A DNA stretch of 8,140 nucleotides from Bacillota bacterium. GTDB taxonomy: Bacteria > Bacillota > Bacilli > Bacillales > Bacillaceae_J. Shown one piece after another: positions 1-6,325 of this stretch (position 1 is its first letter; each line of letters starts with the position of its first letter). A model generated the notes under the pieces. That model ran no database searches and was not told where the DNA came from. It saw only the letters and a program-made list of their open reading frames with translations. The stretch is from NCBI GenBank assembly GCA_023457235.1, contig JAEWMK010000340.1:1-8140 (forward strand), in the 5' to 3' direction. A program made the position numbers and the translations under genes.

Positions 1-918
1 ATCCTCAACCCTAAATAGGGGAATGCCTTGTTGAGCGATAAAGCCCTCAAGCGTTTCTTTTTGGAATTGTTGTCGCAGCAACGATTCTAATGTTTTGTAT
101 TTTCGTAAATAATTTTTTTCATCTTTACGAAAACGACAATACCATTCTTCCTCGTCTGTTGCTTTAATGACTTGGTGAATGCCAAGCCCAAGGCTGCCGT
201 TAATCGGTTTAATATAAACACTGTTATACTTAGAAAACAGGTCTTTAATTAAATCTAATGTTGGATTTAAAACCGTTTCCGGCAGAAACCCGGCAACATC
301 AGGATAGGTACTAAAAATTTGGTGAATTTCCCACTTATTAAAGAAGCCGGGATTAAACCAGGGAATCAAGTATTCATGCTGCAGCTTATTTTTAATATTT
401 TTTAAGATATTGTGATTTTCCGTTTTTCGATTTGGTAACCGATCATAGACGACGTTTGGAAATGGAACTTCAATTTGCTTCCAACCGTCTGTGCTGTGGA
501 ATAGGCCTTCAATTCGTCCAGACTCCCAGTTAATGTGGTTGGCACCAAAGATAAACGTAAATGCACCCACTTTTTTCTCGGTAGAAAGCAATTTTGCAAA
601 GAATAAGCTTCTATCACCGATTGGTCTGATAATGGATCCAGTAAAACCAGCCGTAAAAATACCAACTAATGGTCCGATGTGAAGAATGCCATCATGTGGG
701 ATTACATGGACCTTGCTTTCATAGGGGATGCCCAACTTTCCCCAAATGTCGGATGATACGTAAATGGTTTGAAATTCCTTCGTCCGCTTTATTTCACAAT
801 TACAAATTTCTGTACCTAAGGAAATCTGATGATAATGGCTGAACTGATCATATAAGCCCTGAGGTAACCGAACAAGATTCGAAGTATCGGGTGATTTCTT
901 TACAGTATATAGTGACAT
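1..918 (-). CDS. yheD: YheC/YheD family ATP-grasp spore coat-associated protein, 3' end beyond window (YheD-like)
   Basis: The frame is open from an ATG at 918 to the left edge, giving 306 residues with no stop, so the C-terminus is missing. The start has an AAAGGAG ribosome binding site (929-935) lying in the last codons of the upstream gene. The N-terminal part (about residues 1-95) is a beta-rich domain ending in the family-typical IGPLVGIFT stretch (81-89). An ATP-grasp domain follows, with the FNKWEIH stretch (193-199), the ATP-binding lysine and glycine loop YIKPINGSLGLGI (235-247) and IAQQGIP (294-300). The Arg/Asp and Glu/Asn metal-binding segments of the family lie outside the window. 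In B. subtilis YheD (about 450 residues) is an endospore coat-associated protein made in the mother cell. The symbol rests on being the gene after the YheC-sized member and on having the longer N-terminal domain; it could equally be another paralog. No substrate is known for these enzymes. Confidence 0.85.
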   Translation of the reverse strand, partial: MSLYTVKKSPDTSNLVRLPQGLYDQFSHYHQISLGTEICNCEIKRTKEFQTIYVSSDIWGKLGIPYESKVHVIPHDGILHIGPLVGIFTAGFTGSIIRPIGDRSLFFAKLLSTEKKVGAFTFIFGANHINWESGRIEGLFHSTDGWKQIEVPFPNVVYDRLPNRKTENHNILKNIKNKLQHEYLIPWFNPGFFNKWEIHQIFSTYPDVAGFLPETVLNPTLDLIKDLFSKYNSVYIKPINGSLGLGIHQVIKATDEEEWYCRFRKDEKNYLRKYKTLESLLRQQFQKETLEGFIAQQGIPLFRVED

Positions 919-924
919 CTCTTA

Positions 925-1995
925 TCAGCTCCTTTGCAGTGCGATATGCTTGCAATACTCTAAAGGTGCGCTGTATAAAGTATTTTCAACACCTTGATTT
1001 GTTTGCAAAATTGTTTTATGACCTGGTTTTGAATTTGTATCAAGAATCCAGATTGAACCATCTTTTGCGACTCCAAGATCTATTCCAAGTTCAAATAATG
1101 GCCCAAAACTTTCTTCAAGTGTTTCGGGCAGATGAGAAATAATCGTTTGGATATCGTCTAAAAGCAGTTCTTGTTGACTCTTGTCTATGGAATTAAGCCA
1201 TTCACTAAAGGACTCTGCATCAGCACCGCCGTGCAGGTTAGAGATAATATGACCTACTTGACCTTTCCTGACACCACGTCCAAGTTCATGCCAGTTATTA
1301 TCTTTATCTTTTTGAAGTAAGATTCGAATATCAAAAGGCCGCATGTCTTCATCAAGAAGTGTTAAATACTCTTGAATTAAATAAGAATGGGTATTTAGTA
1401 GTTGCTGTAACCACTTATTTAACGGCTCTTTCTTTGAAAATATTTTATGGATTACGTTTTTATGACGATGGGTTTGAAATTCCATTTGTTTTCCTTTTAA
1501 AGATAGAGAAATAATACCTCTCCCTTGTGCACCATTTTCCGGCTTTAATATAATTTTTTTATGTTTATTTAATGCTCTGAAGATTTCTTCTGAACTTTCG
1601 ACTTTTGAAGTGTACGGGATGTAATATTTAAGGATGGAATGGGACGAGAGTGAATTGTATATTCTCCACTTGTTTGGCAAGCCGTACCCAATGAAGCAAA
1701 TATCCTTTCGGTTTTTCAGCCAGTTTACGATAGGTGAATATTTTTTAAGAACCCCTTCAGATGAGTAAAAACAGCGGTCATAAATATAGGTTGGAATTGG
1801 AAAAATGGCATCATCCCATTTTTCGGTAGACGAATTGAATCTTTTACCGTGTACCTGTTCGGTTTGTGGATTAATATCTACCGGTGAAAAGCAAAAAATT
1901 TCAATGTCCATCGGTGCCCCTCTTTTGCCAATTTCAGTGAAGTAATCAAGTTCTGTTTTTTTATTTAATGTTAAAAATCCAAAGGATAACATCAT
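925..1995 (-). CDS. yheC: YheC/YheD family ATP-grasp protein, short form (YheC-like)
   Basis: This 356-residue protein is close to the length of B. subtilis YheC (about 363). It is the middle gene of the three-gene tandem, 9 bases after the upstream gene and 6 before the next. It lacks the roughly 95-residue N-terminal beta domain of its neighbours and begins almost directly with the pre-ATP-grasp region. Visible ATP-grasp elements are LPNKWRIY (106-113), IILKPENGAQGRGI with Lys151 (148-161), LIQEYL (206-211), RPFDIRILL (219-227), SNLHGGA (252-258), ELGIDLGVAKDG (302-313) and WILDTNSKPG (316-325). The usual Glu of the last metal-binding segment (IE.N.KP in the 457-residue neighbour) is Asp319 here, a conservative change. 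The ATG at 1995 is chosen because AAGGGGG (2000-2006) precedes it by 4 bases; a second ATG follows immediately at 1992. The role is inferred as spore coat or cortex-associated in the mother cell; the ligation substrate is unknown. Confidence 0.87.
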   Translation of the reverse strand: MMLSFGFLTLNKKTELDYFTEIGKRGAPMDIEIFCFSPVDINPQTEQVHGKRFNSSTEKWDDAIFPIPTYIYDRCFYSSEGVLKKYSPIVNWLKNRKDICFIGYGLPNKWRIYNSLSSHSILKYYIPYTSKVESSEEIFRALNKHKKIILKPENGAQGRGIISLSLKGKQMEFQTHRHKNVIHKIFSKKEPLNKWLQQLLNTHSYLIQEYLTLLDEDMRPFDIRILLQKDKDNNWHELGRGVRKGQVGHIISNLHGGADAESFSEWLNSIDKSQQELLLDDIQTIISHLPETLEESFGPLFELGIDLGVAKDGSIWILDTNSKPGHKTILQTNQGVENTLYSAPLEYCKHIALQRS

Positions 1996-2004
1996 AATAC
2001 CCCC

Positions 2005-3378
2005 TTATAATCTCCAGCCTGAGAGACTGTAACAGTAATTTAATATCGCTTTTGCCGAAGGTCTAACTCTAGGAGTAAATCCTTCGGGATCCTGATTTTT
2101 TGAAGGCTTCGTATTAATTTCAATAATCCATGGTTTCCCATCTTTATCTAAGGCTAAATCAATCCCGAATTCCCCGTAGATTCCATCGGCGCAGTTGTCA
2201 ATAATAAGAGCTGCTTCAATTGCAATTTCCTTTAATAACTGACCGATTTGGACGATCGTTTTTTTATCAAAATGATCTACTAGGGCTTTTTCAATTTTAA
2301 ATAATTCTCCACCTCTAGATAGATTTGAGACAAATTCATTTTTAGAGGAAACCCTTGCAATTGTAGATGTCACTCCCCATTCTGTTTCACTATGGCGATG
2401 GCATAAAAGCCGAAAATCGAGGGGGCGGTCCTCCTCATAGGCTAAGAGAGATATACCTTGTTGAATAATATAGCGTTGCTTCTGCAAACGTGGATGAATG
2501 GCTTCGTATAAAAGTTGTATCGTTGGGAATTCCTTCTCAATTTCACCGGAAAAGGTTGAGTAATCCAATAAAAAACATTCATCTTTAGCTTCTACTTTAA
2601 ATATATTTTTGCCTTGGCTTCCATGAACTGGTTTTAAAAATAAAATATTATGCTTGTTTACCATTTCTTCGAATGTTCTTCTTCCATTTAACAGCTTTGT
2701 ATCCGGTAAATAGGGTAATAAATGTTCTTGATTGGATAGAACTTCATACACATGCCATTTATTTAGGAATCTTTCATTAAAATAAGGAATTTTTGCCTGA
2801 TTTAATTTCTCAAAAAACTTCTTTGCTATTTCAGATCTTTCCACTAATCTAGAAGAAATCCGATTGTGGACAACGTGAGGGACAGGTAATTTGCTTTCTG
2901 TCCAGTTTTTTTGCGTTAATGAATACATATATCCGTCTACATAATCATCATGAAGGCTTTCGAAATGGAACACGTAGACCAATATATGCTGTTCATATCC
3001 ATAGGCTTGCAATTCTTCAAGAAAGGCATGAATCGTGCCGAAATGGTTATTATCGATCCGATCAGTTACGATTCCAACAAAAGGTCCTAACTCCCAAACT
3101 CTTTTATTAGAATGGATGTTTACAAAAATCGTAAAGGAATCCAACGGTAAAAAAAGTCCCTCAAGAATAGCAGCTGCACAATGAATGGTCGATTTTTCTT
3201 TTGATGAACTTACATGTATAATACAATCGACTACTTGGTTTCCGGCTACTAATGATATTTTTTGACCGTGGGAGGTATTTGTTTGCTTCGATAAATCGGA
3301 ACTAATTATAATGATAGAGGAAGATACTGCTTCTAATTTGTCTAGAGGAAGAATCTGGACCTTGAACATATTTTTCAT
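2005..3378 (-). CDS. YheC/YheD family ATP-grasp protein, long form (third paralog)
   Basis: This 457-residue protein is the first gene of the minus-strand operon. An N-terminal beta-rich domain (about 1-105) ends in ELGPFVGIVTDR (96-107). The ATP-grasp domain follows: FLNKWHVYEVL (204-214), ILFLKPVHGSQGKNIF with Lys249 (245-260), YIIQQGI (303-309), RPLDFRLL (318-325), ARVS (341-344), SNLSRGG (351-357), FGIDLALDKDG (404-414) and WIIEINTKPS with Glu420 and Asn422 (417-426). All expected ATP and metal-binding elements are present, so it is probably an active ATP-dependent ligase-like enzyme. The ATG at 3378 has GAGGG at 3385-3389, 6 bases upstream; another in-frame ATG is three codons downstream. 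As I recall, B. subtilis carries only yheC and yheD here, so this is an extra copy; its length resembles YheD. I give no symbol because orthology among the three cannot be settled by eye. Confidence 0.87.
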   Translation of the reverse strand: MKNMFKVQILPLDKLEAVSSSIIIISSDLSKQTNTSHGQKISLVAGNQVVDCIIHVSSSKEKSTIHCAAAILEGLFLPLDSFTIFVNIHSNKRVWELGPFVGIVTDRIDNNHFGTIHAFLEELQAYGYEQHILVYVFHFESLHDDYVDGYMYSLTQKNWTESKLPVPHVVHNRISSRLVERSEIAKKFFEKLNQAKIPYFNERFLNKWHVYEVLSNQEHLLPYLPDTKLLNGRRTFEEMVNKHNILFLKPVHGSQGKNIFKVEAKDECFLLDYSTFSGEIEKEFPTIQLLYEAIHPRLQKQRYIIQQGISLLAYEEDRPLDFRLLCHRHSETEWGVTSTIARVSSKNEFVSNLSRGGELFKIEKALVDHFDKKTIVQIGQLLKEIAIEAALIIDNCADGIYGEFGIDLALDKDGKPWIIEINTKPSKNQDPEGFTPRVRPSAKAILNYCYSLSGWRL

Positions 3379-3391
3379 AATAAACCCTCAC

Positions 3392-3407
3392 AATGCCCAT
3401 GGGCGTT
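3392..3407. repeat. 16-base imperfect palindrome in the divergent intergenic region
   Basis: The segment AATGCCCATGGGCGTT is palindromic except for one pair, with a perfect ten-base core GCCCATGGGC at 3395-3404. It lies between the start codon of the minus-strand operon (3378) and the candidate promoter, so it would sit in the operon's 5' leader if transcription starts near 3414. An octamer from its right side, GGCGTTAG (3402-3409), recurs in direct orientation at 3437-3444. It could be an operator, but that is inference only. Confidence 0.3.
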
Positions 3408-3420
3408 AGCTGATAAGAGT

Positions 3421-3450
3421 ATAATATGAGAATATAGGCGTTAGTGTGAA
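3421..3450 (-). promoter_or_regulatory. candidate promoter of the YheC/YheD operon
   Basis: On the minus strand TTCACA (3445-3450) and TATTAT (3421-3426) are separated by 18 bases, a fair sigma-A-type match, about 42 bases before the ATG at 3378. The same stretch contains CTCATATT (3423-3430 on the minus strand), which looks like a sigma-E -35 element, but I find no good CATACAAT-type -10 at 13-15 bases. Mother-cell expression would be expected for these genes, so which sigma factor reads this region is undecided. Confidence 0.35.
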
Positions 3451-3478
3451 GAATTAGATAAGGAAGGTTGTTATTCAC

Positions 3479-4615
3479 ATGAATTTTATAGGCATGCTTT
3501 TATTTATGGCAGTGATTGGTGCGGTGATTGGCGGTGTGACGAACCATCTGGCCATTAAAATGCTGTTTAGACCACTTAAACCCATTTATTTATGGGGCAA
3601 AAGATTACCATTTACACCTGGGCTCATTCCTAAACGGCGCAAAGATTTAGCAGTCCAGCTTGGGCGTACGGTTGTCGATCATCTTTTAACGGCAGAAGGG
3701 ATTCGAACTAAATTTAAAGAGCCGGCCTTTATTAAGGATATGGAAACTTGGGCGAAGTCAGAGGTTTTAAGAGTATTAAATAGCCAAAAAACGCTATCCG
3801 AATGGCTGGAAGGTTTTGGAATCAACGAAGCTGAAAAGAAGGTGAAGGAAAAGTTAAATGCTTTTATTGAGGCAAGATACGAGGATTTACTTGGACAAGC
3901 TCGTTCTAAAACTTTGAGAGAAACATTACCTGAAGAATTACTATTAAAGATTGATTCCAAAATTCCGGATTTTTCAGCCTACATTTTAAATAAAGGGATT
4001 AGCTATTTTGAGAGTAATGAAGGAAGAATTCGCCTAAGCGCGATGATTCAAGATTTCCTTGATAACCTCGGATCACTTGGAAATATGGTGAAAATGTTCA
4101 TTAGCAATGACACTATTGTAAACTCTGTCCAACCTGAGTTGATTAAGTTTTTGAGCCATGAGGGCACCCAAAATATGCTTACCCAATTATTGGATCAAGA
4201 ATGGGATAAAGTGAAAAGCTGGGAAGTTGGAACACTTGAAGAAAAGGTTGGACGTGAAGGGCTGTTATCATTTTTAAAAACACAAATCAATGAGCAAATT
4301 CCTTATCGAAACTGGCTTCAATCTTCAATAGAGGATATATCAAAATCCTATCATGAATTAGTTCTTGAAACCTTGATACCCAAAGCGGTTCAGCTGGTTG
4401 GAGATTTTATCGACAATCGCATTGAGGAAATGATGCAAAGACTTCATCTTTCCGAGATTGTCAGAAAGCAGGTAGAGGCCTTCCCTGTTGAAAGATTAGA
4501 GGTTATTGTCTTATCAATTTCAAGTAGAGAATTTAAGATGATTACGTATTTAGGAGCCTTGCTCGGGGGATTAATTGGAATAGTACAAGGATTAATTGTT
4601 TATTTTGTAGGGTAG
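3479..4615 (+). CDS. yheB: UPF0754 (DUF445) membrane protein YheB
   Basis: The protein has 378 residues, matching the roughly 377 of B. subtilis YheB. Its N-terminus carries the DUF445 signature: a hydrophobic segment (about 3-28) running into GGVTNHLAIKMLFRP (18-32), then LPFTPGLIPKRRKDLA (43-58). The middle (about 60-345) is soluble, charged and mostly helical. The C-terminus is a second hydrophobic segment (about 352-377) with GALLGGLIGIVQG. This gives one membrane anchor at each end with the bulk on one side. The biochemical function is unknown. The ATG at 3479 follows GGAAGG (3462-3467) by 11 bases, a little long; no better in-frame start is near. The gene is divergent from the YheC/YheD operon and 79 bases ahead of yheA in the same direction. 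TATAAT occurs at 3420-3425 upstream, but without a recognisable -35. Confidence 0.92.
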   Translation: MNFIGMLLFMAVIGAVIGGVTNHLAIKMLFRPLKPIYLWGKRLPFTPGLIPKRRKDLAVQLGRTVVDHLLTAEGIRTKFKEPAFIKDMETWAKSEVLRVLNSQKTLSEWLEGFGINEAEKKVKEKLNAFIEARYEDLLGQARSKTLRETLPEELLLKIDSKIPDFSAYILNKGISYFESNEGRIRLSAMIQDFLDNLGSLGNMVKMFISNDTIVNSVQPELIKFLSHEGTQNMLTQLLDQEWDKVKSWEVGTLEEKVGREGLLSFLKTQINEQIPYRNWLQSSIEDISKSYHELVLETLIPKAVQLVGDFIDNRIEEMMQRLHLSEIVRKQVEAFPVERLEVIVLSISSREFKMITYLGALLGGLIGIVQGLIVYFVG

Positions 4616-4694
4616 GTCTATTTCTGGTAAGATAGGTGAGTATCAATTTTTGGCACGATAGCATAACTTTAGGAAAAGAAGAGGAGGGTTTATA

Positions 4695-5051
4695 ATGTCA
4701 AATGTATATGATGCAGCCTACGGTTTGGAAAAAGCGATCAGAGACAGCGAAGATTTTAAGAGGTTAAAACAGCTTTACGATAACATTAATAATGATGCGT
4801 CTTCGAAGCGTCTTTTCGATAGTTTTCGTGAAACCCAATTTGAACTGCAGCAAAAGCAAATGATGGGCGAAGACATATCAGAACAGGATATTCAAATGGC
4901 ACAGCAGCAATTTACATTAATTCAGCAGCATGAAGGGATTGCACAATTAATGCAGGCTGAAGAAAGAATGAGCATGATTATTAGTGAATTAACAAGAGTA
5001 ATCATGAAGCCGTTGGAGGAGCTTTACGGCGCTCCTGAAGGATTACAATAA
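4695..5051 (+). CDS. yheA: UPF0342 / YlbF-YmcA-like protein YheA
   Basis: This 118-residue protein is nearly the length of B. subtilis YheA (about 117). It is almost wholly helical and rich in Gln, Glu and Met, with an N-terminal MSNVYDAAYGLEKAIRDS stretch (1-18) and a glutamine-rich middle (FELQQKQMMGEDISEQDIQMAQQQF, starting at residue 49). This is the pattern of the Com_YlbF (YlbF/YmcA) superfamily. The related YlbF, YmcA and YaaT proteins form a complex affecting competence, biofilm formation, sporulation and RNase Y activity; whether YheA shares any of this is not known. It has an excellent GAGGAGG site (4681-4687) 7 bases before the ATG. The 79-base gap after yheB contains no terminator, so co-transcription is likely, and a strong hairpin terminator follows 18 bases after the stop. 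Confidence 0.92.
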   Translation: MSNVYDAAYGLEKAIRDSEDFKRLKQLYDNINNDASSKRLFDSFRETQFELQQKQMMGEDISEQDIQMAQQQFTLIQQHEGIAQLMQAEERMSMIISELTRVIMKPLEELYGAPEGLQ

Positions 5052-5064
5052 AATCATATTACGG

Positions 5065-5097
5065 AAAAGGCTGACAATCGAAATGTCAGCTTTTTTG
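5065..5097 (+). terminator. rho-independent terminator after yheA
   Basis: A perfect 7-bp stem GCTGACA / TGTCAGC (5070-5076 with 5084-5090) has a 7-base loop. An A-rich tract (AAAAG) precedes it and TTTTTTG follows, so the stem can extend through A-U pairs. This closes the yheB-yheA transcription unit and isolates yhaX. Confidence 0.9.
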
Positions 5098-5116
5098 TTC
5101 TAATGGGATTTATTTA

Positions 5117-5157
5117 CTCATATTAATCATAAAGTGAACTTGTATCAGACAAGGGGG
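5117..5157 (+). promoter_or_regulatory. yhaX upstream region with sigma-E-like elements and strong ribosome binding site
   Basis: Between the yheA terminator and yhaX lie CTCATATT (5117-5124), resembling a sigma-E -35, and CATAAAGT (5128-5135), resembling a sigma-E -10. They are too close together to form one promoter, and no partner at 13-15 bases is convincing for either. AAGGGGG (5151-5157) is a good ribosome binding site 8 bases before the ATG at 5166 and favours that start over the second ATG at 5169. A promoter must exist here because a terminator lies just upstream, but its exact position is uncertain. Confidence 0.3.
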
Positions 5158-5165
5158 ATGCTATT

Positions 5166-6026
5166 ATGATGTATCGATTACTGGCGATTAATATTGATGG
5201 CACATTATTAAAATCTAATGGAAGACTATCCCGAGAAACAAGGCAGGCAATTGAGTATGTCCAAGATAAAGGTGTGTATGTTACATTAGTTACTGGTCGC
5301 AACTTCCCTTCAGCCAAAAAAGTCGCAAAAGCATTAAAAATAGAAGGCCATTTAATAACACATAGCGGTGCTTTTATATCTGATAATATCGAAGAACCGC
5401 TTTTTGAAGCAAGACTATCAGAAGAAAAAACCTTTAACATAGTGCAAGTTCTCGAGACCTATAACTGTTCGATTAGACTATTGCATGAGCGATATTCAAT
5501 TGGAAATCGGATAAAACAAAAAGGCAACTTAATGGGGAAGGTTATTGCCGATTCAAACGATCCGTTATTTTATCCACTTCAATTTGTCCAAAGTCTAAGT
5601 GATCAACTTGTTGATTTCCCAATGGCAACTCCGAAAATAGAGGTCTATTTTTCAAATAAAGATGAATTGAAGGAAGTGAAAGAGGTTGTAAAAAAATCCT
5701 TCCCGGAAGTAAACGTGGTTGATACTCATGAATTATCATTTGAAATTCTACCTGGTGCTGTATCGAAGGAACAAGGTGTTAAACGATTGGGAGAACATCT
5801 CGGCATTCCGATGGAAAAAACAGTCGTAATCGCAGATTCCATCAGTGATATTCCGATGATTACACGGGCAGGACTAGGCGTAGCGATGTGGAATTCACCG
5901 TTTGCCGTGAAAAAAGCTGCTGACTGGGTTACAAGATCGAATAATCATAATGGGGTTGCGTTTATGATTAGAGAGCATTTTAGAAAGCAACAAAGAATTG
6001 AATTTTTACGACAAATTACAAAATAG
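5166..6026 (+). CDS. yhaX: HAD superfamily Cof-type protein YhaX with degenerate catalytic motifs
   Basis: The protein has 286 residues, like B. subtilis YhaX (about 288), and sits at the same place before hemZ. The fold signature is clear: motif I AINIDGTLL (7-15), motif II VTLVTGRN (39-46), the ITHSGAF strand (64-70), an inserted cap domain (about 80-195), the motif III lysine in GAVSKEQG (197-204, Lys201), motif IV VIADSISDIPM (221-231) and GLGVAMWNS (236-244). Cof-type HAD enzymes dephosphorylate small sugar phosphates or flavin precursors in the cytoplasm. Here the nucleophile position of motif I (DxDG) is Asn9, and motif IV reads ADSISD where GDxxND is usual. Asp11, Thr43, Lys201, Asp224 and Asp228 are kept. 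Phosphatase activity is therefore doubtful. In B. subtilis yhaX is reported as a sporulation or stress-associated gene; that is from memory. The gene stands alone between two terminators. Confidence 0.9.
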   Translation: MMYRLLAINIDGTLLKSNGRLSRETRQAIEYVQDKGVYVTLVTGRNFPSAKKVAKALKIEGHLITHSGAFISDNIEEPLFEARLSEEKTFNIVQVLETYNCSIRLLHERYSIGNRIKQKGNLMGKVIADSNDPLFYPLQFVQSLSDQLVDFPMATPKIEVYFSNKDELKEVKEVVKKSFPEVNVVDTHELSFEILPGAVSKEQGVKRLGEHLGIPMEKTVVIADSISDIPMITRAGLGVAMWNSPFAVKKAADWVTRSNNHNGVAFMIREHFRKQQRIEFLRQITK

Positions 6027-6036
6027 CTGGAATGCG

Positions 6037-6065
6037 AGCCGCGGGGGCAGATCCCGCGGCTTATT
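6037..6065 (+). terminator. probable rho-independent terminator after yhaX
   Basis: The 8-bp GC-only stem GCCGCGGG / CCCGCGGC (6038-6045 with 6053-6060) has a 7-base loop and extends by one A-T pair. It starts 11 bases after the yhaX stop. The stem is very stable but the downstream tract TTATTT is short and interrupted, so termination may be incomplete. Confidence 0.7.
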
Positions 6066-6123
6066 TCGTGCTTGGCATGGCCGCATTTTAGGAGAGCAGA
6101 AGAAAGGGACTTCATATGCGTAC

Positions 6124-6325
6124 TATGATTCCCGTTTTCTGGATCTTCCTCAGATTTTGGGAATCATACAGGTTCTATGATTCCCATTCCCCCATCCTAG
6201 ACTGAATTCCTAGGAATCATAGAAGCTCTTTGATACCTCTTTTTCCAACCAAGACTGTTTTTTGGGAATCATACCCCATCTATGATTCTTGATTCCTCGA
6301 TCTTCCTCAGATTCTGCGAATTGGG
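6124..6325. repeat. array of four palindromic units, 52-53 base period
   Basis: Units begin at 6124, 6176, 6229 and 6281. Each has a left arm like TATGATTCCC, a 25-26 base middle and a right arm like GGGAATCATA, with 7-base linkers (6169-6175, 6222-6228, 6274-6280). Arms: unit 1 perfect (6124-6133, 6159-6168); unit 2 TATGATTCCC and AGGAATCATA, extending to 12 bp as TTCTATGATTCC / GGAATCATAGAA (6173-6184, 6213-6224); unit 3 TTTGATACCT and perfect GGGAATCATA (6229-6238, 6264-6273); unit 4 TATGATTCTT (6281-6290) with a decayed right arm near 6316. Right arm, linker and next left arm also form hairpins with 7-base loops, for example 6159-6185 with a 10-bp perfect stem. The array lies between the yhaX terminator and the hemZ promoter and encodes no convincing protein. 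It is probably a REP/MITE-like intergenic repeat; a regulatory role is possible but unproven. Confidence 0.85.

Noticed and set aside
402..682. Open frames of 87 residues on the minus strand (402-665) and 63 on the plus strand (491-682)
   Set aside because: Both lie inside the YheD-like gene, which has motif support in its own frame, and neither has family-like sequence.
891..1142. 83-residue plus-strand open frame
   Set aside because: It is antisense to the end of the yheC-like gene, with no recognisable domain.
2919..3110. 63-residue plus-strand open frame
   Set aside because: It is antisense to the N-terminal part of the long YheC/YheD paralog, with low-quality composition.
3679..3960. 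93-residue minus-strand open frame
   Set aside because: It is an antisense shadow of yheB.
4616..4694. Possible promoter between yheB and yheA (TTGGCA at 4650-4655, CATAACTT at 4662-4669)
   Set aside because: Neither element has a convincing partner at the right distance; co-transcription with yheB is simpler.
5123..5739. Minus-strand open frames of 105 residues (5123-5440) and 65 residues (5542-5739)
   Set aside because: Both are antisense to yhaX, which is supported by HAD motifs and a strong ribosome binding site.
5998..6180. 60-residue plus-strand open frame running from the end of yhaX into the array
   Set aside because: It overlaps the yhaX C-terminus, reads through the terminator hairpin and ends inside the repeat, with no ribosome binding site or domain.
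6124..6325. Possible CRISPR array (27-base hairpin repeats with 25-26 base spacers)
   Set aside because: The loops of the hairpin repeats are not conserved, two of the would-be spacers (6134-6158 and the matching part after 6290) are nearly the same sequence, the copies are degenerate and no cas gene is present. A tandem palindromic repeat explains it better.
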